A stretch of DNA of 64,000 nt from positions 62,001 through 126,000 of the forward strand of contig NZ_STFG01000002.1 of the NCBI RefSeq assembly GCF_004833285.1, read 5' to 3'. Position 1 is the first letter of the stretch. Each line of letters opens with the position of its first letter. A program made the translations under genes and the position numbers. Below are positions 26,824-35,608 of this stretch, in pieces. This DNA comes from Lampropedia puyangensis (lineage in GTDB: Bacteria > Pseudomonadota > Gammaproteobacteria > Burkholderiales > Burkholderiaceae_C). The notes under the pieces are model-generated. The model ran no database searches and was not told the DNA's origin. It worked only from the letters and a program-made list of their open reading frames with translations.

Positions 26824-26840
26824 ACAAAGGATTCCTTTTT

Positions 26841-28670
26841 ATGGCGCAAGCAACACCGTCTCTTTCAACCTTGGGCTGGACGCTTCAAGACTGGCAAAGC
26901 GCTTACCGTGAGGGAGCTAGCCCGAGTGCGTTGCTGCAAGCCTTGCAGGCTGCGCTGCAAGGCGATGATCCTGCATGGATCAGTATCGCTAGCGCTGAGC
27001 AGTTGGCTGAACAGTTGCTGCACTTGCAAACCTTGTTAGAGAGTGTGGCTGGGGACACCAGCAAGCTGCCTTTGTATGGCGTGCCGTTTGCAGCCAAGGA
27101 CAATATTGACGCTGCAGGCTGGCGCACGACAGCCGCATGCCCTGAGTTCGCGTACGTCGCGTCAAGCGATGCATTTGTGGTCGCCAAGTTGCGCGCTGCT
27201 GGTGCGATCTTGATGGGAAAAACGAATCTTGACCAATTTGCCACCGGGCTGGTGGGGACCCGCTCGCCTTACGGCGCCGTGCCCAATACGTTTGACCCCG
27301 CTTATGTCAGTGGGGGATCCAGTTCCGGTTCTGCCAGCGTGGTGGCCCGTGGCTTGGTGCCATTCGCATTGGGTACTGATACGGCTGGCTCTGGCCGCGT
27401 GCCTGCTGCCTTCAACAATATTGTGGGCCTTAAGCCCACCAAGGGCTGGGCCAGCAACAGTGGTTTGGTGCCTGCTTGCCGCACGCTCGATTGCATTTCT
27501 GTTTTTGCGCTGACAGTGGCTGATGCGCAACGGGCCATTGGCTTGTATGCAGGGTATGACGCTGCCGATGGCTATAGCCGCCAACGCCCGGCTGGTGCGC
27601 CAACACATTTTCCGGTGAAACCCACTTTGGCGGTGCCTAAACAATTGGAATTTTTTGGAGATGCGCTGGCCCAGCAGCATTTCCATGCGACTATGGGTGA
27701 CTTGAAGGCGCAAGGCGCCACCTTGGTCGAAATTGATTTCGCGCCTTTTGCGCAATTGGCTGAGTTGCTGTATTACGGCCCCTGGGTGGCTGAACGCTAT
27801 GTGGCCATTGAATCCATGTTCGACCGTAACCCTGATGGCATTGACCCTACAGTGCGAAAAGTGGTCGAACAAGCGCTGAACTACAGTGCCCGCGACGCCT
27901 TCGAAGCGGAATACCGCCGTGCTGTCTTGGCGCGCCAAATCAACGATGTGCTGGCTCAGGTCGATGCGTTGGTTGTGCCCTCCACGCCCTCTATCTTCAC
28001 GATGGAGCAATTGCGCCAAGAGCCGGTTAAACGCAATTCAGAGCTGGGCACGTACACCAATTTCACCAATTTGGCAGATTTGTCTGCCTTGGCTTTGCCG
28101 GCTGGTTTGCGCAGTGATGGATTGCCCGCAGGTGTGACACTGATTGCACCTGCCTGGCACGACATGGCCTTGGCTGATTTTGGCCGCCGCTGGCAAGCGG
28201 CACAAAGCCTGCCGCCGGGGGCGCCTGGTGTGGTCGATCGCTTGCCTGCACCAATACAGGAAAAGGCCAGCGATGAAATCGTGGTGGCTGTGGTGGGGGC
28301 GCATTTACGTGGCATGCCGCTGAACCACCAACTCACCAGCCGCCATGCCCGCTTTTTGGAAGAGACAGCGACTGCGGCGGGTGACTACCGTCTCTACGCT
28401 TTGCCCGGTACGGTGCCGCCGAAACCAGGGTTGAAGTATGCCCCTTCCGCGGGCGAAACGATTGTGCTGGAACTGTGGGCAATGACACCCCATGCGTTTG
28501 GTGAGTTCACCGCTGAGGTGCCCGCTCCACTGGGAATTGGCAATGTGGTGCTAGCCGATGGGCGCACCGTTAAAGGCTTTATTTGTGAGCCTGCAGCGCT
28601 GGAGACTGCCACCGACATCAGCCACCTTGGGGGGTGGCGCGCCTACATCGCCAGCCTCAAGGCCCAGTAA
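26841..28670 (+). CDS. atzF: Allophanate hydrolase
   Basis: 609 residues. The amidase-signature domain (about 1-450) shows the Ser-cisSer-Lys triad: Lys in AAKDNIDA (about 87), Ser in GGSSSGSA (about 159) and Ser in DTAGSGRVPA (about 183). A second domain (about 475-605; VAVVGAHLRGMPLNHQL) is the extra C-terminal module found in AtzF and yeast Dur1,2-type allophanate hydrolases. It splits allophanate into ammonia and CO2. AAAGGA precedes ATG 26841. Followed after 181 bp by urea carboxylase, so the two complete ATP-dependent urea breakdown. Confidence 0.95.
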   Translation: MAQATPSLSTLGWTLQDWQSAYREGASPSALLQALQAALQGDDPAWISIASAEQLAEQLLHLQTLLESVAGDTSKLPLYGVPFAAKDNIDAAGWRTTAACPEFAYVASSDAFVVAKLRAAGAILMGKTNLDQFATGLVGTRSPYGAVPNTFDPAYVSGGSSSGSASVVARGLVPFALGTDTAGSGRVPAAFNNIVGLKPTKGWASNSGLVPACRTLDCISVFALTVADAQRAIGLYAGYDAADGYSRQRPAGAPTHFPVKPTLAVPKQLEFFGDALAQQHFHATMGDLKAQGATLVEIDFAPFAQLAELLYYGPWVAERYVAIESMFDRNPDGIDPTVRKVVEQALNYSARDAFEAEYRRAVLARQINDVLAQVDALVVPSTPSIFTMEQLRQEPVKRNSELGTYTNFTNLADLSALALPAGLRSDGLPAGVTLIAPAWHDMALADFGRRWQAAQSLPPGAPGVVDRLPAPIQEKASDEIVVAVVGAHLRGMPLNHQLTSRHARFLEETATAAGDYRLYALPGTVPPKPGLKYAPSAGETIVLELWAMTPHAFGEFTAEVPAPLGIGNVVLADGRTVKGFICEPAALETATDISHLGGWRAYIASLKAQ

Positions 28671-28851
28671 GCCATCAGCCGGTGCTGACCAACACTGACA
28701 GCCGCAGTGGGGCAGCGCTTGAAAAGTGCGTTGACATGTACCGGTTGAACGCGCCGCCAGTCACTCCAACGCCTCTTGCGGCTTGAGTTGCACGCTAGTG
28801 CGCTTGAGGTGCTCTCCTCCAACTTTATTCGACGATTCAAAGGCCTTAACG

Positions 28852-31800
28852 ATGTTCCATACCGTATTGATTGCCAACCGAGGAGAGATTGCCGTTCGTG
28901 CGATCCGCACCTTGAAGAAACTCGGCATTAAAAGCGTGGCGATTTACTCGGATGCCGACCGCAATGCTGAACATGTACGCATGGCCGATGTGGCCATCGC
29001 CTTGGGTGGGGATAAACCCTCTGAGAGTTATTTGCGCATTGACAAGGTGCTGGCTGCATGCCAAGAGTCTGGGGCGCAGGCGGTGTTCCCCGGCTATGGT
29101 TTTTTGTCGGAAAGTACCGAATTTGGCAAGGTGTGTGAGGACCATGGCGTCGTGTTCATTGGCCCAACCTCGGTACAGATTGAAGAGTTTGGCCTCAAGC
29201 ACCGTGCGCGCGAGCTGGCCGCTGCTGCAGGCGTGCCTATGACGCCTGGTACAGGCTTGCTGCAAAGCGTGGACGAAGCCCTTACGCAGGCGCAGCGCAT
29301 TGGTTACCCGGTCATGCTCAAAACCACGGCTGGTGGCGGCGGCATTGGCCTGACACGCTGCAATAGTGCTGAAGAGTTGACCAAAGCCTACGAGAGCGTG
29401 CAGCGTTTGGGAGAGCAATTTTTCAGAGATGGTGGCGTGTTTCTTGAGCGCTTTGTGGACAACGCCCGCCATGTAGAAGTGCAGATTTTTGGGGATGGCA
29501 AAGGCCGCGTGGCGGCATTGGGAGAGCGCGATTGTTCGGTGCAGCGGCGCAACCAGAAGATCATTGAAGAAACCCCCGCGCCTTTGTTGCCGGCTGCTAC
29601 CCGCAAAGCCTTGCTGGATGCGGCTGTGCGTTTGGGCGAGTCGATCCACTACCGCAGTGCGGGCACGGTGGAGTTTGTGTATGACGCCGCACGTGATGCG
29701 TTTTACTTTTTGGAAGTCAACACCCGTTTGCAGGTGGAGCACCCTGTGACCGAGGCGGTGACAGGGCTGGATCTGGTGGAGTGCATGCTCCAAGTGGCTG
29801 CAGGTGACCCACTGGACTGGGATGCATTGAGCCGCGAGCCAGAAGGTGCGGCGATTGAAGTGCGTGTGTATGCAGAAGACCCGCTGAAGAATTTCTTGCC
29901 CTCGCCCGGCACGCTGATGGATGTGCATTTTCCGGAGGATGTGCGGGTCGATGGCTGGGTAAGCACAGGCACCGAAGTCGCGTCGTTTTACGATCCGATG
30001 ATTGCGAAAATTATCGTCAAAGGCATTGACCGGGCCGATGCGCTGGCCCGTTTGCAAAAAGCGTTGTCAGAAACGCGCATCCACGGTATTGCGACCAATC
30101 TGGAATACCTGCGCCAGATTGTGGCGCAACCACGTTTCTTGCAAGGAGATGTCAGTACCCAGTTTCTGAATACGTTCGTGTTTGCGCCACCCACGATTGA
30201 AGTGATGGCCGCAGGTACCGCCACTAGCGTGCAAGACTACCCGGGCCGCGAAGGGTATTGGGATATCGGGGTGCCACCATCGGGCCCAATGGACGATCTG
30301 GCGTTCCGTATCGCCAACCGTTTGGTAGGCAATGCACCGCAAGCGGCCGCATTGGAATGCACCTTGAGTGGCCCAACATTGAAGTTTCATGCCGATGCGA
30401 TCGTGGCCATTACAGGGGCATTAACGCCCGCCACGCTGGATGGCGATCAGTTTCCTATGTGGAGCGCAGTGCCCGTTAAAGCAGGTCAAATCCTCAAATT
30501 GGGCAAAGTGACCACGGGGTGCCGTACCTACGTGGCTGTGCGTAATGGTTTGGATGTGCCGGTGTATCTGGGCAGTCGTTCGACTTTTGCGTTGGGGCAG
30601 TTTGGCGGCCATGCAGGGCGCAACGTGCGCAATGGCGATATGCTGGCGATTTCGCAACCTGCGTTGCCAGCCTGCACCACACCAGCCCCGGTTGCTGAAC
30701 CGGCCAAGATCGACACCCAACTGGTACCAACCTACCCAAGTCATTGGAATATTGGTGTGATGTACGGGCCACATGGCGCGCCTGATTTTCTGCAGCCTGA
30801 AGCGATTGAGATGTTTTTTGGCACTGACTGGCAGGTGCATTACAACTCCAACCGTTTGGGGATTCGCCTGGTGGGGCCCAAGCCAACCTGGGCCCGCAGC
30901 GATGGTGGCGAGGCGGGTTTGCACCCCTCGAACGTGCACGATTGCGAATATGCGATTGGCAGCATCAACTTCTCTGGCGACACGCCCATCATTCTGGCCA
31001 AAGACGGCCCCAGCCTTGGCGGGTTTGTTTGTCCTGTCACCATTGTCAAGGCTGAATTGTGGAAAGTGGGGCAGCTCAAGCCGGGTGACACCATCCGTTT
31101 TCATGCCTTGAGCTACGAGCAAGCCTTGGCTTTGCAGCACCGTCAGGAAGAGGCTATTGCGAGCCTCAAAGCGCCCGCTGAGGGGATTGCCAGTTTGCCA
31201 GTGGCCGCATCCAAGGCCTTGGTCAGCACGATCGTGGCCCAAGTCCCCGCCAACGGCCACCAACCGCTGATCACATACCGCCAGGCGGGCGACAGCTATT
31301 TGTTGTTGGAGTATGGCGAGAACGAGCTCGATATCGCCTCGCGTTTGCACATCCATTTGCTGATGCAACATGTCAAAGCCCATCCGATTGCAGGTGTGGC
31401 CGAGCTCTCTCCCGGTGTGCGGTCGTTGCAAGTGCACTACGACAGTCTGGTGATCAGCCAGACAGAACTGGTGGAGAAATTGCTGGAGATTGAGCAGCAA
31501 TTGCCCGATGTGAGTACCGTCAAAGTGCCTACACGCGTGGTGCATTTACCTGTGGCATGGGAAGACAGCAGCACGCTGGGTGCAGTACAGCGCTACCAGG
31601 AGACGGTGAAGCCGCAGGCGCCATGGTTGCCTAATAACGTCGACTTCATTCAGCGAATCAATGGACTGGATCATCGCGATGAGGTGCGGGACATTTTCTT
31701 CCAAACCAGCTATTTGGTGATGGGGTTGGGGGATGTTTATTTGGGCGCGCCTTGTGCGGTTCCGCTTGATCCTCGCCACCGTTTGCTCACCTCCAAATAC

Positions 31801-32472
31801 AACCCGGCGCGCACTTACACGGCCGAAGGTGCAGTGGGCATTGGCGGGGTTTATATGTGTATTTACGGTATGGACTCGCCAGGCGGTTACCAACTGGTGG
31901 GCCGCACTGTGCCCATCTGGAACAAGTTCTTGAAGAACCCCGTGTTTCATCAGGGGCAACCGTGGTTGCTGCGCTTTTTTGACCAAGTGCGCTTCTATCC
32001 CGTTAGCGAGGCTGAGTTGAACCAGTTTCGGGACGATTTTCGCGAAGGGCGTGCCACCGTGTGCATTGAGCAGGAGGTGTTTGACTACGCTGCTTACCAG
32101 CAATTTCTGCAAGACAACGCCGACAGCATCAGTACGTTTAAAGACAAGCAGGCACAGGCGTTTAAGGCTGAGGTTGCACTCTGGAAAGACGAAGTGGTTG
32201 CTACGCAAGAGCCCGTGGCACCAGAGCTGCCCAGCATCGCTGTACAAGAGGGGCAATTGCTGGTGGAGGCCGATTTGTCAGGAAGTATTTGGAAGATTTT
32301 GGTGGAGCCAGGACAAAGCGTGGGCGAAGGGGAGACTTTGGTGATCGTGGAGGCCATGAAAATGGAGGTGCACATCACCGCGCCAGCGGCTGCCAAGGTC
32401 GATCGCATCGCTTGCCAAACAGGTCGAGCAGTCAACAGTGGCGATGCATTACTGGTTTTGACGCCGCACTGA
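28852..32472 (+). CDS. uca: Urea carboxylase
   Basis: 1206 residues, full family length. Order: biotin carboxylase (1-445; FHTVLIANRGEIAVRAI, KTTAGGGGIG, EVNTRLQVEH), AHS2/KipA-like carboxyltransferase part (from about 445), AHS1/KipI-like part (from about 805) and a biotinyl carrier domain at the end (from about 1125) with VEAMKMEVHI; the biotinylated Lys is about residue 1170. It carboxylates urea to allophanate with ATP and bicarbonate. The ATG at 28852 is used because homology starts there; a TTG at 28783 would add 23 unrelated residues. No urease, urea ABC transporter or DUF1989-type urea-carboxylase-associated gene is beside it. Confidence 0.96.
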   Translation: MFHTVLIANRGEIAVRAIRTLKKLGIKSVAIYSDADRNAEHVRMADVAIALGGDKPSESYLRIDKVLAACQESGAQAVFPGYGFLSESTEFGKVCEDHGVVFIGPTSVQIEEFGLKHRARELAAAAGVPMTPGTGLLQSVDEALTQAQRIGYPVMLKTTAGGGGIGLTRCNSAEELTKAYESVQRLGEQFFRDGGVFLERFVDNARHVEVQIFGDGKGRVAALGERDCSVQRRNQKIIEETPAPLLPAATRKALLDAAVRLGESIHYRSAGTVEFVYDAARDAFYFLEVNTRLQVEHPVTEAVTGLDLVECMLQVAAGDPLDWDALSREPEGAAIEVRVYAEDPLKNFLPSPGTLMDVHFPEDVRVDGWVSTGTEVASFYDPMIAKIIVKGIDRADALARLQKALSETRIHGIATNLEYLRQIVAQPRFLQGDVSTQFLNTFVFAPPTIEVMAAGTATSVQDYPGREGYWDIGVPPSGPMDDLAFRIANRLVGNAPQAAALECTLSGPTLKFHADAIVAITGALTPATLDGDQFPMWSAVPVKAGQILKLGKVTTGCRTYVAVRNGLDVPVYLGSRSTFALGQFGGHAGRNVRNGDMLAISQPALPACTTPAPVAEPAKIDTQLVPTYPSHWNIGVMYGPHGAPDFLQPEAIEMFFGTDWQVHYNSNRLGIRLVGPKPTWARSDGGEAGLHPSNVHDCEYAIGSINFSGDTPIILAKDGPSLGGFVCPVTIVKAELWKVGQLKPGDTIRFHALSYEQALALQHRQEEAIASLKAPAEGIASLPVAASKALVSTIVAQVPANGHQPLITYRQAGDSYLLLEYGENELDIASRLHIHLLMQHVKAHPIAGVAELSPGVRSLQVHYDSLVISQTELVEKLLEIEQQLPDVSTVKVPTRVVHLPVAWEDSSTLGAVQRYQETVKPQAPWLPNNVDFIQRINGLDHRDEVRDIFFQTSYLVMGLGDVYLGAPCAVPLDPRHRLLTSKYNPARTYTAEGAVGIGGVYMCIYGMDSPGGYQLVGRTVPIWNKFLKNPVFHQGQPWLLRFFDQVRFYPVSEAELNQFRDDFREGRATVCIEQEVFDYAAYQQFLQDNADSISTFKDKQAQAFKAEVALWKDEVVATQEPVAPELPSIAVQEGQLLVEADLSGSIWKILVEPGQSVGEGETLVIVEAMKMEVHITAPAAAKVDRIACQTGRAVNSGDALLVLTPH

Positions 32473-32625
32473 TTTTGTTTGTGTGCATGGTCTTGACGGC
32501 ACAAAGACCATGCTGCCTGAGTTGGATGCGTCGTGGGCGCTTGTAAGCGCCTTGGGTGCAAATTCTCGTGAAGCGAGAGTGGCGTTGGCGACTCTTCTTT
32601 TTCTACTCTTTATTGGTTGTTCAGC

Positions 32626-33366
32626 ATGTCTACCGGTCTCGCCAGCAATATGCATATAAAAACGCAAGCCCGTGCCGCAGTGCCGCCCAGCCTGGCTGAT
32701 CAGGTGTACACGCACGTCAAAAACGAGCTATTTGATTTGGCTCTATTGCCTGGCGATGCATTTGCAGAGGCAGATATTGTGGCTGTCACCGGGGTCAGTC
32801 GCACACCTGTACGCCAAGCCTTGCAGCGCTTGGCACGTGAAGGATTTGTTCAGGTCACCAGTCGCAGTGGTTGGCGTGTTCGGCCTTTTGATTTTGAGCG
32901 CTTTGAGCAGTTGTACGATTTGCGTATTGTGTTGGAGTTGGCGGCCGTGGCGCGCTTGTGCAAACAGCCTGAGTTGGTGCAGTCACCTGCCATCGAAGCC
33001 TTGCTGCAAGCTTGGGGCGTAGCACCGCATCAGCGTTTGCCGGTTGGGCGTGATGCCGCGCTGTTGGATGAGGCATTTCACTGCACATTGGTGGAGGCGA
33101 CCGGAAATATGGAAATGGCAGCAGTGCACCGCGATGTGACTGAAAAAATCAGCATCGTGCGGCGTTTGGATTTCACCAAGCAAGCCCGCATCGATAGCAC
33201 ATACGATGAGCATGGGGCGATTTTGCAGGCGATTTTGAAACGCCGAGAGGCAGAGGCTTGCAGCATGCTCAAAGCCCATATTGAGGTCAGTAAAGCGGAG
33301 GTGCGCAAAATCACCATCCATAACCTGCACACAACGCGGGCTAGCTATTCTTCGCGCAGCATATAG
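32626..33366 (+). CDS. GntR-family transcriptional regulator (FCD subclass)
   Basis: 246 residues from ATG 32626 (ATG 32650 or TTG 32617 are alternatives; none has a strong ribosome binding site). Winged-helix DNA-binding part: SLADQVYTHVKNELFDLALLPG, then VSRTPVRQALQRLAREGFVQV. The C-terminal all-helical FCD ligand domain starts about residue 85 (FEQLYDLRIVLE) and has metal/ligand histidines near FHCTLVEATGN and DEHGAILQAIL. It lies between urea carboxylase and threonine ammonia-lyase on the same strand. It probably controls the urea operon through the GTATAC sites at 26762 and 26817. Confidence 0.88.
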   Translation: MSTGLASNMHIKTQARAAVPPSLADQVYTHVKNELFDLALLPGDAFAEADIVAVTGVSRTPVRQALQRLAREGFVQVTSRSGWRVRPFDFERFEQLYDLRIVLELAAVARLCKQPELVQSPAIEALLQAWGVAPHQRLPVGRDAALLDEAFHCTLVEATGNMEMAAVHRDVTEKISIVRRLDFTKQARIDSTYDEHGAILQAILKRREAEACSMLKAHIEVSKAEVRKITIHNLHTTRASYSSRSI

Positions 33367-33429
33367 CGCAGGGCTTTGCTGCCACACTGTGCGCTACAGT
33401 GCAGTTTTATTCGTTTCAAAAGAGCGTCT

Positions 33430-34632
33430 ATGCTTGACTTTCAAGCCATCCTGGCGGCTAAAGACAACCTGCAAGGGCAGGTGTTACGCACACCATTTGT
33501 TGAGTCGCGCACCTTGTCGCAGATCGTGGGAGCGCAACTGTTCTTGAAGTTTGAGAATCTGCAATTTACGGCATCGTTTAAAGAGCGGGGCGCTTGCAAC
33601 AAGATGGTCATGCTGACTGCGCAAGAGCGCGCACGTGGCGTGATTGCCATGAGTGCGGGCAACCATGCGCAAGGGGTGGCCTACCACGCCCAGCGTTTAG
33701 GAATACGTGCTGTCATCGTGATGCCTACATTTGCCCCAAGTGTGAAAGTGGAGCGCACCCGAGGTTTTGGGGCACAAGTGGTTTTGCACGGTGATGACTT
33801 GGAGCAAGCCAGTGCCAGAGCATTTCAAATAGCGCAAGAGCAAGGGCTGACCTTTGTTCACCCCTATGACGACGAAGCAGTCGCTGCAGGGCAAGGGACG
33901 TTGGCTCTGGAAATGCTGGAGGAAGAACCAGACCTGGATGTGTTGATTACAGCAGTAGGTGGTGGAGGATTGTTGGCGGGCGTTGCCACGGCGGCACGGC
34001 ATCTCAAGCCTGATTTGGAAATTGTGGGGGTGCAGGCCAGTCGGTTTCCGGCCATGGTCAACGCCATCCAAGGTACGCAGCACCCACAAGGGCTAAATAC
34101 CATGGCTGAAGGCATTGCGGTGGCCGTGCCAGGGCAAATGACACGAGTTGTACTTTCGCAACTGGTGGATCGTTTGCTGTTGGTGGAGGAGTCCGATATC
34201 GAACAAGCGGTGCTGATGCTGCTTGAAATTGAGAAAACACTTGTGGAAGGCGCTGGTGCCGCGTCACTGGCGGCCGTTTTGCGACATCCTGAGCATTGGA
34301 GAGACAAAAAGATCGGACTAGTGTTGTCAGGCGGCAACATTGAGCCGTTGTTGTTGGCGTCCATCATTGAGCGAGGCATGGTCAAGACAGGACGTTTGGC
34401 GCGAATTCGTGTCGGTTCACGCGATGTGCCGGGTGCATTGGCAAAAATTGCAACGATTGTTGCTGGTAGTGGAGCTAATATTGAAGAGGTTATCCACCAG
34501 CGAGCATTCACTGCCCTGACGGCGCAAAACGTCGAAATCGAGTTGGTGCTACAAACCCGAGGCTTGGCGCATCTGGAGACGGTCATCAGTGATTTGAAAA
34601 AATCGCAAATGGAAGTTTCTGTAGAAAAATAG
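33430..34632 (+). CDS. Threonine ammonia-lyase, medium form with ACT-like tail
   Basis: 400 residues. PLP-binding Lys lies in TASFKERGACNKM (about residue 50), the phosphate-binding loop is GGGGLLAGVATA (about 178-189), and the C-terminal 80 residues (GRLARIRVGSRDVPGALAKI) form a regulatory ACT domain. This is the roughly 400-residue catabolic/medium type, which converts threonine to 2-oxobutanoate and ammonia. ATG 33430 is chosen from homology; AAAAGAG lies upstream. It follows the GntR gene by 63 bp and is closed by the terminator at 34836. Confidence 0.93.
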   Translation: MLDFQAILAAKDNLQGQVLRTPFVESRTLSQIVGAQLFLKFENLQFTASFKERGACNKMVMLTAQERARGVIAMSAGNHAQGVAYHAQRLGIRAVIVMPTFAPSVKVERTRGFGAQVVLHGDDLEQASARAFQIAQEQGLTFVHPYDDEAVAAGQGTLALEMLEEEPDLDVLITAVGGGGLLAGVATAARHLKPDLEIVGVQASRFPAMVNAIQGTQHPQGLNTMAEGIAVAVPGQMTRVVLSQLVDRLLLVEESDIEQAVLMLLEIEKTLVEGAGAASLAAVLRHPEHWRDKKIGLVLSGGNIEPLLLASIIERGMVKTGRLARIRVGSRDVPGALAKIATIVAGSGANIEEVIHQRAFTALTAQNVEIELVLQTRGLAHLETVISDLKKSQMEVSVEK

Positions 34633-34654
34633 TGCGAAATTGTTTAAAGTCGGC

Positions 34655-34862
34655 TAAAATGTGGTCACTGGACAGTGTAGGAATGGTTTGCTGTGCCTAC
34701 ACGAATGGTTTTGTCGTAGGTTCTGCTTATGTAAGTACCATTGTGGAGACAGTACAGTGCGGAACTCTAAGTGAGTAACGGATTCCTAAAAGAATCGTTT
34801 GAAAATTTGCGAGAACTATCCAAGATCCCCTCTCACCCCCGCTCCCCAGCGGGGGTTTTTTT
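34655..34862 (+). ncRNA. Possible independent RNA ending in the strong terminator
   Basis: Between threonine ammonia-lyase and lptA lie about 200 bases with no protein gene but with ordered structure: a TAAAAT (34655-34660) that could start it, a GTGTAGG/CCTACAC hairpin (about 34675-34703), a GATTC/GAATC hairpin (about 34780-34796), and the strong terminator at its end. It may instead be a long 3' untranslated region. No RNA family recognised. Confidence 0.3.
34836..34862 (+). terminator. Strong intrinsic terminator
   Basis: CCCCCGCT, loop CCCC, AGCGGGGG forms an eight-bp GC-rich perfect stem, followed by seven Ts. It insulates threonine ammonia-lyase from lptA. Confidence 0.95.
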
Positions 34863-34874
34863 ATGTCCAACGCA

Positions 34875-34902
34875 TTGCTGGGCGGCATTCCCATACTAGA
34901 AT
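34875..34902 (+). promoter_or_regulatory. Likely sigma-70 promoter of lptA
   Basis: TTGCTG (34875-34880) and TAGAAT (34897-34902) are separated by 16 bases, between the terminator and the lptA start. Transcription would begin near 34909, giving a leader of about 25 nt. Confidence 0.6.
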
Positions 34903-34934
34903 GGGCGACTCAATACAGCAAGAATCATGCCGTT

Positions 34935-35594
34935 ATGCGACAAAATTTTCCCACTCTTGCCCTTTGTGCTGCAGTATTCGCTTTGTGCTTGGGCAGTGCC
35001 CATGCGCTTGAGAGCGATCGTGACCAGCCGATGAATATTGAGGCCAATACGATGCGCCACGACGATGCCAAACAGGTCACGGTGTTTTCCGGGGCTGTGG
35101 TGGTGACCAAGGGCTCTATGGTGCTGCGTGGCGACACAGTTACCGTGGAACAGCGCGCCGATGGTAGCCAATTTGGCGTGGCACAGGCTGAAGATGGGCG
35201 GCGGGCCTTTTTCAGTCAGGAGCGCGACACAGCCAAGGGGGCTCCACAAGAAACGATGGAGGCGCAGGCCCAGCGCATTGAGTACGATACCAAGGCTGAT
35301 CGTGTGCGATTGGTGGGACAAACCCAATTGCGCAGGCTGGTTGGTGGCAAGTTTAACGATGAAATTACAGGTGGCGAGATCATCTATTACAACGCCACAG
35401 GGATGTTTACGGTGGATGGCGCGGCAAGGCAGGCGCCAGAATCAGCCAAATCGTCAGGGCGTGTGCGCGCCGTGATTGGTGCCAATACCACTAGTGGCTC
35501 CAAAGGGGCGACTGCACAACCGTCAAGTTCTGCGCCTAGCGCTGCTGGTCGCAGTTCAATTGAGTTAAAGACCAGTCCTGATCTGGACCGGTAA
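34935..35594 (+). CDS. lptA: LPS export periplasmic bridge protein LptA
   Basis: 219 residues. Signal peptide MRQNFPTLALCAAVFALCLG with cleavage near AHA-LE, then an OstA/LptA beta-jellyroll starting DQPMNIEANTMRHDDAKQ. The C-terminal about 40 residues are Ser/Ala-rich and not conserved. It bridges LptC in the inner membrane and LptD in the outer membrane. Start M at 34935 is chosen for the signal peptide. lptB follows after 14 bp. Unusually, no lptC or kdsC lies upstream; a terminator and an amino-acid enzyme do. Confidence 0.9.
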   Translation: MRQNFPTLALCAAVFALCLGSAHALESDRDQPMNIEANTMRHDDAKQVTVFSGAVVVTKGSMVLRGDTVTVEQRADGSQFGVAQAEDGRRAFFSQERDTAKGAPQETMEAQAQRIEYDTKADRVRLVGQTQLRRLVGGKFNDEITGGEIIYYNATGMFTVDGAARQAPESAKSSGRVRAVIGANTTSGSKGATAQPSSSAPSAAGRSSIELKTSPDLDR

Positions 35595-35608
35595 GGGTGG
35601 GAGTTGCT

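Larger units (their letters stand above)
26383..26840. other. Intergenic region with hairpins, repeat copy C and candidate operators
   Basis: About 460 bases. In order: a hairpin CTTGGCGGC/GCTGCCAAG (26392-26411), repeat copy C (26421-26548), a 12-bp perfect stem (26566-26599), and two GTATAC-centred sites (26762, 26817) before the allophanate hydrolase gene. No credible gene. Confidence 0.65.

Noticed and set aside
28846-31545. Two long antisense frames (403 and 374 codons) across urea carboxylase
   Set aside because: Shadows of the biotin carboxylase and AHS2 coding sequence; no motif and no ribosome binding site.
34799-35011. A 70-codon frame across the terminator before lptA
   Set aside because: It reads through a strong terminator and the lptA promoter and has no homology I recognise.
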